This document shows, piece after piece, positions 26,174 through 38,700 of a DNA stretch of 64,000 nucleotides. The position numbers and the translations under genes are program-made. The notes under the pieces are model-generated. The model was not told where the DNA came from and did no database searches. It saw only the letters and a list, made by a program, of their open reading frames with translations. The first letter of the stretch is position 1. Each line of letters starts with the position of its first letter. Origin of the DNA: Geosiphon pyriformis (lineage: Eukaryota; Glomeromycota; Glomeromycetes; Archaeosporales; Geosiphonaceae); contig JAAOMT010000690.1 in NCBI GenBank assembly GCA_016748015.1, positions 266,220 to 330,219 on the forward strand, read 5' to 3'.

Positions 26174-26692
26174 CAAGACCAGACAAAAGTGAACATGTAG
26201 AATAAAACAGTCAGAAAAATTAAAAATATCCTTACTTACCATATTCATTCATCTCGAATGGAGTCTCGGGTAACCAATTCTGGTGTCACGACTGAAAGGA
26301 ATTTGTTTACAAGGTTGTACCTTGTGTGATTGACATCGCGGTGAAAAAGGGGAAGTGGTCGGTGGTCAGACGAGAGGATGATGGAGGCCCCGGAAAGAGC
26401 AATGTTCACCGCTGTGTTTGCTTCTCTTCCTCTCGTGGTGTGATTGATCCTCCTTGCTAGTCACAGGGGATGAACGCATTCGACGGCCCCAACGTTATGC
26501 CCAGCTCCGAGGTAAAAGTAATTCAAGGCGAATATCTCCTTTATAATTATTAATTCCAGCTAACTTGGCGACAGCCGGGATAACAGCGATGGTATTCTGA
26601 GTGCTGAGGAGGAAGCCAGCGAAAAGATTAAGAAATACCTTTTCAATAACTAAAGCCACAATTGCTTGATGTTAACTTTTTGCAGCACGCTC
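26161..26692. mobile_element. GC-rich island flanked by short inverted repeats
   Basis: About 530 bp that stand out from the AT-rich surroundings, GC-richest from about 26280 to 26640. The ends carry GAGCGTGCTG (26161-26170) and its exact reverse complement (26683-26692), with partial similarity just outside. Inside, a minus-strand frame of about 70 codons (roughly 26460-26245), plus-strand pieces such as SDGILSAEEEASEKIKKY (26585-26640) and an intron-like segment with gtaaaag and ttccag ends (26512-26559) suggest coding ancestry, but no complete frame or family is recognisable. It may be a small transposed or captured segment, or a fragment of a better-conserved gene. Confidence 0.4.
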
Positions 26693-27712
26693 ACATAAAA
26701 TATAGTTAACTAGACTTGCTTTTCATTTAAGAATTTAATAAATAAGACTAAAAAAATTTTAATTTCATCTAATAAAGTTTTTATTATATCAGAAGCTTAT
26801 TGATTTTTTATGTCAGAAATTTTTAAGACAATGTCAGAAATATTAATATATCAAACCTTAAATGGAATTGAATTGAATTGAATTGAATTGAATTTATATT
26901 TTATTATTCTCAAAAAATTTATTTAGGCTAACTTTCATTTGATCAGAATTTTTTTGATCTTTGATAGTTTTTCATTATTTAATAGATTATTTATTCCGAA
27001 AGTATATATGTAATATAATTAATAAGAAATATTTCAAAATTTATATATAAAATATTTCAAAGAATACTGGATAGAATTGAGAATTTTTGATAAAATATTA
27101 TTTAAGCAACATATATAGATTGTAAATAAGATATAGTTTAATTATATTGATCAAAGGTTCTCTTAAATTTACATGCTGAAATAGTAAAAATAATAATTTA
27201 TTTCTCAATAACTAAATCATATTCAAGAGTCAAAATCTTCATTGCGATTCGGTCTGGCATTGGTGATCTATTTGGTTAAAAAGCACGTTAAAAGTTGGGT
27301 ATCATAAAACACATTGATCTCAGAATACCAGCAATATATGTTTCACTAGCATCAAAAATTAAGATCCAAGTCTTTGGCAACAAAATTTTCCAGATTCATA
27401 GATTTGGAAATTGATACGAATAATGAAAGTTGCATTTCACGTTTTCCTAAAGCGTTTTTATTAAGCTTCTAATTTCTTTTCTACTTCTTAATATCGGGTT
27501 TTGATGAATCGTCACTAAGATTTGACTATTCTTTGCTTTATATAATACAAAATGTAATCATTGATGCGCACTTTCTTAAAAAGTGATCTAACTCTGAGTA
27601 AGTAAAACGTATCATCAATGATATTGCCTTTTGTTATTTGATGTCATGAAAAATTTCAGTTCAAACTATCACTTTCAGCCTTTTCCCTTATTCCAAGTAA
27701 ATTTGAATCAAC
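26693..27712. other. Intergenic, upstream of the small F-box-like gene
   Basis: AT-rich with a GAATT pentanucleotide repeat (26864-26894). No coding signal. The final part should include the promoter of the gene at 27713. Confidence 0.6.
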
Positions 27713-28415
27713 ATGGCAAGTGTGCTGAATTTACCTGAGCTGATTTCTAAGGTCTTGCAAAATGTGCTAAATACCCAGGGGTATGTATCCCCGCATTCCT
27801 GGTGTTACTTATGTTAAAGACAAACTTTTAAAACTTTTATGTTCACAGTTTTGTTGAATTATGGCGATTGAGACCTACGAATCACATTTGGAACGCAACT
27901 ATAATTGATATAGTTCACCAACAGCTATTATCAAAATTCACATTCACTTTGGTAAGACGACTATTTCATGCCTTATGTTTTTCAGATTTGTAAATTCATT
28001 TATTCTTCACTAGATATTGAAAGATGAATGGAATGGGGTAATGACGATGCCCCTTCAAATCCATAAGCTTTCTCAAGATGGTACCTTTCATTTGAAGACA
28101 CCTGAATCGCACTTTCTGACCCTGCACTTGTGTGGTGTAAACGTAGATCAACGTGATGATCCTACTGGCCGGAAATTTTTTCTTCCGCTGATCCACGATA
28201 GAAGCTTTTGCTCAATAGATCAAGGAGGCTTCTTGAAGCTTATTAACGAAGTTGCTGTCGTCTTTATGAATTATAAGCAAGGACTCGAGCTACGTGAACT
28301 AAGAATCCCACAAAATCGGCTTCTTAGACTTATTGATGATTTGTACATGACCATGTTAGAATATAAGTCTATTACTAACAATTTGGAAACACATAACGTT
28401 GTTAAAGAATGTTAA
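27713..28415 (+). CDS. Small protein of unknown function, weakly F-box-like N-terminus
   Basis: Exons 27713-27780, 27849-27951 and 28014-28415 join in frame (donors gtatgt and gtaaga, acceptors cacag and actag) and code for 190 residues. The N-terminus MASVLNLPELISKVLQNV, followed within about 15 residues by FVELWRLRPTNHIW, resembles the LP.E.L..I......L....W pattern of F-box-like domains, but I would not call it firmly. The rest (about residues 58-190) has alternating hydrophobic and charged stretches, no signal peptide and no membrane helix. If the F-box reading is right it would link a target to an SCF ubiquitin ligase. The more cautious call is an uncharacterised cytosolic protein. Confidence 0.7.
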
Positions 28416-30469
28416 ACTTGGCCAATTTATCGATATTTTGTGAAAGATACATCTAAATATCATCAAATAGTATTTTGGTTAGAGATATTTATTGATTTAT
28501 TTCAATAAACAAATATCAACATTTAATTCTTACTTTAATTAAAAAAAGTACATAATTCAAAAATATTTAGTGTTTAAAATAAAATAAAATTCTTTTGATC
28601 AAATAATGAGAATGTACATAAATATTATGAAAAAAGATTTTAGACAAAGCATTTCATGTGAAAAAATTAATCATAGTTTTGAAAAACTTTTCAAAAACAG
28701 AAACTATTATTTAATTTTATGTGTGAAATGAACACTTATTTCTAAATTTCTATTTGCAGAAATTTCAAAACAAATAAATCATATCTTTTAATATATCTAA
28801 TAATAATAAAACTAAAGCAATTTTATTATTAAATTATATACCTTGGTATTTTTACAATATGGAAACAAACTGACAAAGTTTCAGTCAAAAGCTATCATGG
28901 GTATGTAAAATATCACCGAATTTCCCGAATCTGTTTCCAGCTTTTCAAGCAGATTAACACCATTTATGGAAATAAGCAATTAGATTATTCTTGTTTTGTT
29001 TTTTTAATTGTTTCTTTTAGTTAATAATCTCCAAAATATATTTTTAATGTTATTAAAATTTTTTATCATGTTATTATTGTCACAAATCCATAATTTATTT
29101 TAAGATTTATTAAAAAAAGTATTCAAATATAAAAAAAAAGCTAAATCTGTTTGCGGTTTTTTAAGTAAATTAACACTAATTACAAAAATACTTATTTAAA
29201 TTAGTTTTGTTTATTTGCTCCAATGTTTTATTTTATTTATTTTTTCAATTCTGTTTTAACTTAATAATTATTTTAGAGCTATTATAATTACAAATACATA
29301 ATTTCTTAATTGATATCTTAGAAAATTAAGTTTATTAATATTCTGTAAATAATAAGTGTTTAGCAATCCAAAAAATCTAATAATTTTTTTGTTAATCTTT
29401 AGCTATATTACAAGCAGTTCAAAACAATTTTATATATTATGTTTTGTATTATGCCAAAAAATTTCAAAAATAAAATTATTTTTTATTTCAAGTCTCTAAT
29501 AAGTACTTTGATAATGTTTGTTAAAAAAAAGTATAGAACTTTTAAATTCTGTATTAACTATTAAAATTTTGACTAAATTATTATTAAAAAATATTATCTA
29601 TTGTCCTAATCTTAAATTTATTGAACCAATTATATTTTGTTCAAATGTTTACAATCTGAGCATATGCATTTCAAATATATTATAGTTATATTAAATATTT
29701 AATTATGTTATTTGGTTTAAAAAATATATTTATTATGTTTTAATATTTAGTAAATAACATCTTTAGAAATTATTTAGTTTAATTTATTGTCTGTTATTTT
29801 AATAACATTTTTATTTATTTCCAAAATCAGAAGAATTACAATAAACATGTATATCTTAATTTTAAACAACTACAACAACAAAAATTATATATTAAACTTG
29901 AAAAATACACATTTAACCAATTTCAAATTGAAATTTTTAGCTATATTATTTTATTAGAAAGTATTTCGATGAATTAAAAACAATTTTAAATAAAACAGTA
30001 CTATATTCTGTAAAAAAATATTTAAAATTTTTTAATTTTTATTATTAATTTATTAAGAGCTATTTGAATTTTATTGCTATATTAATTGTTTTAACATATA
30101 AAAATAATTTTTTTGGATGAATTTAACAAGCTAATGCAGCATTCCAAATTTTAAAACAAATTTTTTCTATTATTTTTATTTTAATTTATGTTAAATTATA
30201 TATTGTTAAAACTACTGCCTTAAATTTTGTTTAAAAAGTTATATTATTATAATTTAAATCAGATAACCATTTATATTCTGTTGTTTTTTATTTGTTAAAA
30301 CTCTTTATTTATAAAATTAATTATCAAAAAACTTTTAACAATTATTATTGCTTTTAAACAGTAATATGATTTTAATTTAAACTTTTACTTTATAGTTTTA
30401 TTTATTGCTTAATTATAGTTAGTCATATATATTAGCCACTGATGTTATTATATAACCATTTTATTTTTA

Positions 30470-30605
30470 GAAATTAGTTACTAATATAATTATTAACTTG
30501 ATTAATAACTTGATCATTGACTTAATTGTTAACTTGGTTATTAACATAATTATTAACATAATTATTGACCAAATTACTGATTTAATTATTAACTTGATCA
30601 ATTAT
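30470..30605. repeat. Degenerate tandem repeats of a TTATTAACTTGA-like unit
   Basis: About ten imperfect 10-14 bp units built on ATTATTAACTTG / ATTGTTAACTTGG / TTATTAACATAA follow each other. They contain no frame. Origin and role are unknown; an expanded AT-rich minisatellite is the simplest reading. Confidence 0.7.
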
Positions 30606-31888
30606 TTCTTTTTAATAATTTTAAAGCTGTAGAAAAATATTTTTTAGACAAACCAAAATCACTTAAAACAAAAATTAATATGATGATATTAATTTCTTTT
30701 TTTTACTATTTTTTTTAATTTGTTAGTTTGTAAAATATATTGAATTAATATTTATTAAAAAATAAAACTGATATTTGATGTTAAATTTTAAGAATGCTAA
30801 CATAAGACATAGAATTATATCAGTATGTTATTTTTTTACTTTCAGATTTTTTTGTTATCTTTTAGGAAGAATAGCGATTGAAATATTTATAAAACTAACT
30901 TTGTACATTAAATTTTTATTAATTCAATTTACTCATTAAAGTTGAATTATCATTTTAATTATTTTTATTATCATACAATACTGGTTTTCTTTGCTATCTA
31001 TTAACATATTATATTTAAGTATAACAATATGAAATAATTGTTTTTTATAATTACGAAAACTTTAATATTTTTCAACAACTAAAATTTTTAAATAATTTCA
31101 AGTTTAATAATCGATTTTTATGGTAGATTTCAATTTTGTAATTTTTATAAAACTAGATTGTTATAAAATAAAGCTAATGTTTATTATATTATGTATAAAA
31201 AGAAAAATAAAGTTTATGGCAAACAAAAGATTATATTGCTTAAGATTAAACATTTTTAAAATAGCTATTATTTTTGTATTTTGTTTGGATCTAAAATTTA
31301 AAAAAGCAATTAAACAATATACAAAAATCAATAAATATTTCAAAAAATTGACAATAATATTTTAACTTATAATCTTTTAATTATAAAGTTTTATAATAAT
31401 TTAATCCCTGTTTTTAAAAATTTTAAATTATTTTCAAATTTAAAAAAAAAAGTTATAGCAGTTTACTTGTTGGTTATTTTAAAATCAATAAAACTTTAGA
31501 ACTTATTATTGATAGTTTTGACAATAAAAGTTTGTTTAATTTTTTGTTTTAAACTTTTTATTATATTATAATTTTTTTTGACTTATGTCTTTTTAAACAC
31601 ATTATCATTGTTTTTAATTATATATTTGTTTTTTTAGCTATTTATTTATTTTTTTTAATTATATTATTATTATTTAATTTGGGTTGTTGGTCACATGTAA
31701 AAAGTATAGAAACAATGGTAAGTATGTAATTTTTTATGTTATATGTAATAAATAATGGTTGTACTACACTTTTAAAAGCTGAAAAAAAATTATCTAATTA
31801 ATTATTTGCTTAGTTAATTACTTTTTAATTAATCGTCTATTTAATTAATTATTTCTTTAGTTAAGAACACTAAATTTTTCTATTCATA

Positions 31889-31940
31889 TTATAAGTTACA
31901 ATGTTTTAATATCACTTTCATATTATATTGTAACTTATAA
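31889..31940. repeat. 14-bp perfect inverted repeat (hairpin-capable)
   Basis: TTATAAGTTACAAT (31889-31902) and its exact reverse complement (31927-31940) are separated by 24 bp. It could fold as a hairpin. No gene is near, so a terminator role is not supported. Confidence 0.6.
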
Positions 31941-34900
31941 ATAGTTAAATATACAATAACAATTCTTTTTGTCTGATTAATATCAGTTATTACCTTTTAT
32001 TCTTATAAATATTTGATTTTTTTTTTACCTGAAATTCTTCCAATTTATCTTAATAAAGTTTTCACTTTGTAAAAAATTTGTTTAAATTAATCGTCGCTTA
32101 GTTAAAATTTGGAAATAGTTTTGGAATAATCGCCATTAATTGAAAAATTGGATGATTTTTGTGACAAACATGAGGAGAAAGACTGGATATTCTATTTGAG
32201 ATTAGCAAAGAAATAAGGAGTCTATATAATCTTCTCTGCCAAAAAGTCTAGAATTTAAAAACACGTTAACAGTCAACTATGTCAATCTTGAAATATTTTA
32301 AATGTTAAAGCAATGAAAAGATGAATTTAGAGAAAAGAAAGAGAAAGGAAATACAAAAAAGTAGAAAATTTATCAATTCAAAAGAGCAAACAAATAAATT
32401 AACTAATGAAAAAAACAGATTTGAATCCCTGATTGCTCTTGTGACACCATGTTCACTTTGTTTGGTGTTTCAGCAGTACAGCATGTCCCAAATAAAATGG
32501 TTTATGTAAAAGAGAACAAGTTGTAATACAATTATGGGCGTAAATGTAGAACATCACATGCACTAAAATGGGGTGATTTCAAAAGCCACCACCACCTAAT
32601 CCTATAAGGCGCGATCTTATTTTCATTACTTGATGTATGAAAGATAAAATTTTAATCGAAGAAAAATCCAAAATATTTTTCTTTCCAAAAATTACACACA
32701 AAAGCTAAATAAAATTTGATATTGGAAATAACCGCGCGACAAGTAAACAATAATCCTTTTTTTTTTGAAATTTTTAATGGCAACAGCAGAGGAAACTTAT
32801 TTTTTAAAATTAGTTTCTGAATGAATTTAACTTCAAGAACTTGCGATAGGACTTAAAACACCATATTTTGGCAAAAAAAAGAAGTTGAACAAAATTTAAC
32901 TTTTTCTATCAGCCGAAATAAAGTTTTCTTCTCATTTAATAAAGGAAAATCATTTTACCTAATCAACCTTTTAAATGTTCTCAATAGAAAGATTGTGCAT
33001 TCTAACCTTCTAATTTTGAGTATTTATTCGATTCGACTTATCTCATCCTATTACTTAATATTGGTCATATTATAGTTAATATAACTACCATAAAATTTCC
33101 TTTGTACATGTAGCACGAAATCTCAACGCCCACAAAAAATTTGATATCTTCATTTTTCACTAAAAATCTAGTTTAAAATCCTCGATTTCAATAATATTTT
33201 TTATCGAAAATCGTTAATATTTTCCCTAAAAAAAGTTTATTCATTACAACATCAAATAATCAAAGGTTTATACTCCCAACATTTGTGAAAAAAGATTCAA
33301 AATATTTCTTATGCATTAATTTAGTTCCAATTGTGAAAAATTTAAAATTCGCTTACATTATACACTTAATAGTATTAAGAAAGTTTCGACTGTTGATAAA
33401 ATTAAATACTTTGAATTTATTATGAATTCTCAACGTGGGATTGGGGAATATAAAAAATTAATTTAACATTAAAAATCGAAAAGGTTTAGCGAGATAAAAC
33501 CTAATGAGTTCACAAAAAAGTTATGGTATTCTGTGAAAATGAAAAACGCTGATGTAACCCGAAAAATTTAAAATAAGATACAAACGAAAGGATAAGTCGT
33601 GACCCGAAAAATTGATTTGAACATCCGTGAGTTTCGAAATAAACGTAGTGAAAAATTCTTAGTTTTAAAGGTAGTCATATAGTAAAAATTGGAAATTGGA
33701 ATGATGATTGGTAGTAAAAATTTGAACGTGCCAAAAAATAAAGAAGAAAAAGAACAGAAAATTATTTAAATGAATATATACAAAATTGTGATTTACAATA
33801 TTTACAAATAATGAGAGACATATAACCTAGTTTTTTTTGTAGAGCATAAGTATAAAAATTAAAATCTTAGTTGTGAAATGTTTCACAAGGGATATCTTAG
33901 TTGATTTTTGCTTTAGGTAATGTTTTTTTGAATTAGGTAATGTTTTTTCTTTTTTAAGTTAAAAGTTTTTCCTGGACAACTTTTAACTCGGTAATCAATA
34001 ATTCCAGAAATAACCTAAATTTAGGTCGAAAGAGACTTATGGTTTTGTCTTTTTTTATCATATTTAGTTGAATGAGAATTTTGTTTAGAAAGGACTGTAT
34101 TGATGATGATTATGATGATAGGATAAATATAATAGGTAATTTCGAGTGGGAAGGAAAAATCTTAAAGATATATTTTTAGTGGTTTGAGCATTTCATTCAG
34201 TTTTTCTTAATTGCAAAAATCTATTAAGAAACCCAAGGGAAAGAAAATCAACCGTTGGCACTTGATATAGCTGAAATTTTACCAAGTACAGAATATTCCT
34301 GATCTAATTTTTTTTTCATTTCAATATGACACAACGCTTGAGCATTTGTTTACCAAACAAAATAAATGCTATTAGGAAAATCTTTTGCACACATGTGTAT
34401 ATGTAGATCTGCCTTTGATGGAAAGACTATAATATACTTCATTTTAAAAATGAGAAAGTTAGTTTTTTTTAATAATAATTTGCATTTCAATGAAAATTCT
34501 TAGGGTATTCCCTTTGCTATAATCTCTCATCAAATTAATATCATTGGTAAACTTCAAGGGAATACAATTGAATAAGATCTTGTAATTAAAAAAAAATTTC
34601 AAATTAAAAATTTTTCCAGAGAATTATGTATCAAATAAAACTTTCTTCGAATTTCCAAGCAAAAGTCAATCTGCAAGGAAACTTCATTCACACACACACA
34701 AAATTTTAATGCTTTAATAAAAAATTAGTTTTATTTAATACTATTAAAGACTTAATTATTGAGCAACCAAAAATAAAATGATTGGTGCTTTAAATGGGAA
34801 AAAGCTTTTAGTGCTTGTTGATTAGGTTTTTAACAACGTAGTACAATGCAGAATTCATCTGACCTTGCTTATTCATCCACATTTTTTTGTTCAATTTTGT

Positions 34901-37900
34901 TTACAAACCTTGACTTATTTGATGACTTAAATAATAATTTATAGTTCTTGTTTTATTTTTTTTATTATGCTTTAACAAAGTATAATCCAATTACTATTTA
35001 AATCCATTTAACATATATGATTTCTAGAACAGTAAAGAATATTAAATTTTTTTAATATTAAAATTATCCTTGGATCAAATAATAAATTGACAAAAATTTT
35101 CAGAATTTTTTGATTTTCATTCTAGATGCAGTTTCCAAGATCCTTGTGTACAGAAATACTTCATTATTTGAAAATCTAGGGAACCATTTTTTCAATCCAA
35201 TCAAATTATTTGTTTATTATGCCATTTTTTAAAGAAACAAATTAGATTTGTCTATATGAATGTTTTATTTCAAAGAATGAATCAGACGTACAGAGGAAAA
35301 TATTCTTGTATTAAATTGATCACTTTGTAAATGGTGAGGCATTCCAAGTATCATTGCACTGAAAATCATGAGAAGAATCCAGACTTTTAATTTTTTTATT
35401 ATGTAGCATTTTTATTGGAGATGATCATCAATGTGCGATACCCTGCAGAAGATTAACCGCGCATTTTGCATAAGGCTTGGAACTTTATTTACCCACTCCC
35501 CTCCCTCACGTGTTTACCATACTTATCCACTTGAGAAAATGGAATCCAACATTACGAATCCTTTTCAGTTTTCAAATAGAATATTGATATTTGAATAACT
35601 TTTATTGCTTAATCAATTTTCAAAATGAACAGTATCGGTAACATATTTTTAATTCAAAGGTTCCCCTGCATAAAAATAATTTATTCCGGTTGAGCATAGC
35701 TTCTAAGTTTTTTGCGGAAATGCAGACAAAATTACACAACCCCATGAGACGAAATGTTCATAATAAATCAATATTTTTATTAAAGTAACCATTGAAATCA
35801 ATGGATCATTTTATGAAGGGCTAGATGTTAATCTAGATGCTTAAAAACATTGCACAAACCGAAGAATATCTAGGGGAAATTTTTTCTGCATTGAAAATCA
35901 GATGATAAAAATTTCAGATTTTTTTTATATAAAATAATTATTATGAAAAATAAAATCTAATTTCAAACATTCTAATTAAATTCATTGACCCATTTTTTTT
36001 TAGTTTACCGAAATTCCAAAATTCGGGTTTTTTCACGTTTTATTTTCAATTGGACCGAATCTATCAACATTGTGAATAAACAAATGATCCTATTGGTTTG
36101 TCATGGTATGAATGCAGTGTCTTCATAAATCTCCCCTAGTTATCTTAGACTTAATTGAATAGATTACCGAAATAAGTCAAATATTAAGTTCGAAATTAAT
36201 CCATTTGTATTACAAATATTTAACGTGTTCTAATTCGAAAAAACCGCCCAACCAGCTGACTGTAACATTATTTATCTCGTACATATTTCTTCAAAATTAT
36301 ATTCTCTCTATGAAGAAACTAGCATCTTTAGACATAGAAGGTAAGATAGATTTACGTAGTAATCTTGTAATCCTTTCATAAGTTAAACTTGAAATTAGCT
36401 AGAATTCTTGATTATTAATTTTCCTCAACCAGAGAGGTTTAATTCGGGCAAATTTCTATTTATTGCATTATTTATTTAATTTATTATATTAAAAATTATT
36501 TGTCATTCATATTTGTTTTACACACCAAAAATAGTAGATCAAAAAAAAAAGAAAACAAAATAATTTACATTGATATATCCATATTTACAAGATTTCTAAT
36601 AAGAAATCTTTCTTTCTTTCCAAAAATATTTTCGGCTTTAAATTAACCAAAATTGTAAGCGTTACTTATTTGGTGTCAAATTGGATATTTTTCTTTTATA
36701 AATTCTATAATATCATTTTTCAAAAGTTGTGATTTAGTAAAGCATTGAGTTATTCTATTAATTTTTTTTTATAAAATCACAATAAAAATCAAATGTTATG
36801 AAAAATATATATTTAAATTATACTTTTGAATTAACAGAAATCCATAGTCTGATCAATATCAATTATTATTTCTTTATATTATCTACTTTTGATCCTTGAT
36901 AAAATTTTCAATTTGTGATAATTATATTCAAACTTTATTTAACCTTATCATACTTGATGATAGTTTGTCTAAAATTTTTAATTTAAAAGAATTCATTAAA
37001 TATAAATGATTACGAATAAAAAAATTATTTTATTATATTTTCAGTTTATTCAAAAAAAAGTTTTAAAAATTCATTATCTTTTGTAATAAAATAAAACTTA
37101 TACGATTGGTATTTTTTTTAATAATTTTTATATTTTCACCAAGTGACTCTATTAAGAAATATACTAATATTTATTTACATATTACAATTTGTCACAATAA
37201 TTTAATAAATTTTCTAATAATAAACAAGATTATCATGTTTAGTCTTAGATAGAAATTCATATTATTGTTTTTATAATATATAATTGGGTTTCATGATAAT
37301 ATTTGTTACATTGATTATAAATTTAATATTATAAAAAAAATTACAGTTTTAAAAAAATTTTTATTAACAATTTTATGCAATATAATTATTATAAAATAGA
37401 AATGCTTATATCTATGAATATTTTATTCAATTATATAATAAAAGTTTTGAAATTAAATACTATGTTTCTTGGATAAAATTAAAACTATTTCTTATTTTTT
37501 TATCAATAAATATTTCTACAACTATATTATTTTTGCAAACATATTAATTATCAAATTCATAATGTATTATATTTGTAAAACAATAATATTTTGATATTAG
37601 AATTTTACTGAAATTTAAGAATAAATATTAAGTTTATTAAATACTTTGAAAAAAGGAGTCAAAAAAGAAAAAAAAATAAAAATAAATTAAAAGTTTAAAA
37701 AAAATGAGCCTTAAAGAATCAAATTTAAAAATTACAAACAAAATTTTGGCTAATAAATTTATTCAACAGATAAAAAACCAGATTGAATTATTAGAATGAT
37801 TAATTCAATATTATAATTTTTAATAAAATCAACACCAGGTCCAATAGATAAATTGGAAACTCAAGAATTAAAATACAGATATTAAATATGTAAAAGTAAA

Positions 37901-38279
37901 AATGAGAAATAAACTAATATTTAAACATCAAAAAATCCAATGTAAAAAATGTTTAAAATTCTTATTTAAATATTTAATTTAAATTTATTTAAGATTCATC
38001 TTTTTGTCTTCAAAAATCTTTTCTATTTCTTGATATCAAAAAATTGTGCATTCAATGATATGACGGCATAATTTTTATTCAAACTTAAGTGGACTCATAT
38101 GCTGGCTTCACAGATTTGCTGCTAGGATGTAATTTTCTCTAAATTTCCAAAATACCCCGCATTCATTGAATGCGGGGTCTCTTCCCACGTAAATGCAAGA
38201 TTTTTGCCAAAAGATCAGAGAAAATTTAAATTTCTTTATTCCATTTATTTGATCATAAACTTAAAGCTATTTTGTAGGA

Positions 38280-38700
38280 GGTGCATTGTGAGCCCTATCG
38301 ATCAAACGCTCCTCAGCCTTGATAACCAATCACTGGGATTGAATGCTTGAGGCGAGACTGAAAACAATGGAAATCTTGTTTTAGTTAATGCACGAATTTC
38401 AACAATCAAAAAATCTAAAGTTCAGCCTGATTAATAAGAACAATGGCCAATCTGGTACGATCCAAATCTATGAAAACTTTTTTAGTGTAATAGCACTTGC
38501 ATTATTATGATACACACGTCGATGCTGAATGGTGATCAGAACAAAAATAAAATCGACATCAAGCATTTCCCTGAAAAAGAAACCACGTGGAAGCTTCAGT
38601 GCACCATAGGCAGAATGGGAATCCGGGGTTGGTGCTGTCGGAAAAACTTTAGAGAAATCGACTGGTTTATTTCCATCTTTGAATATGTTCAATATATATG
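38280..38700 (-). other. Exon-like frames, no gene model
   Basis: The minus strand between 38692 and 38590 reads DGNKPVDFSKVFPTAPTPDS and then an ALKLPRGFFF block, followed by a polypyrimidine-AG (ttctttttcag) near 38570. A second open stretch (PLFSVSPQAFNPSDWLSRL) lies at about 38370-38310 after ttgttttcag. They look like exons, but I could not find a start codon or matching donors. It may be a small unrecognised gene or a decayed one. Confidence 0.25.

Noticed and set aside
27996-28196. 66-codon minus-strand frame
   Set aside because: It is antisense to exon 3 of the small F-box-like gene, whose splicing and composition support the plus strand.
31120-31365. 81-codon frame in the AT-rich desert
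   Set aside because: Composition is only Ile, Lys, Phe, Leu and Asn, with an equally long frame on the other strand, as expected by chance at this base composition.
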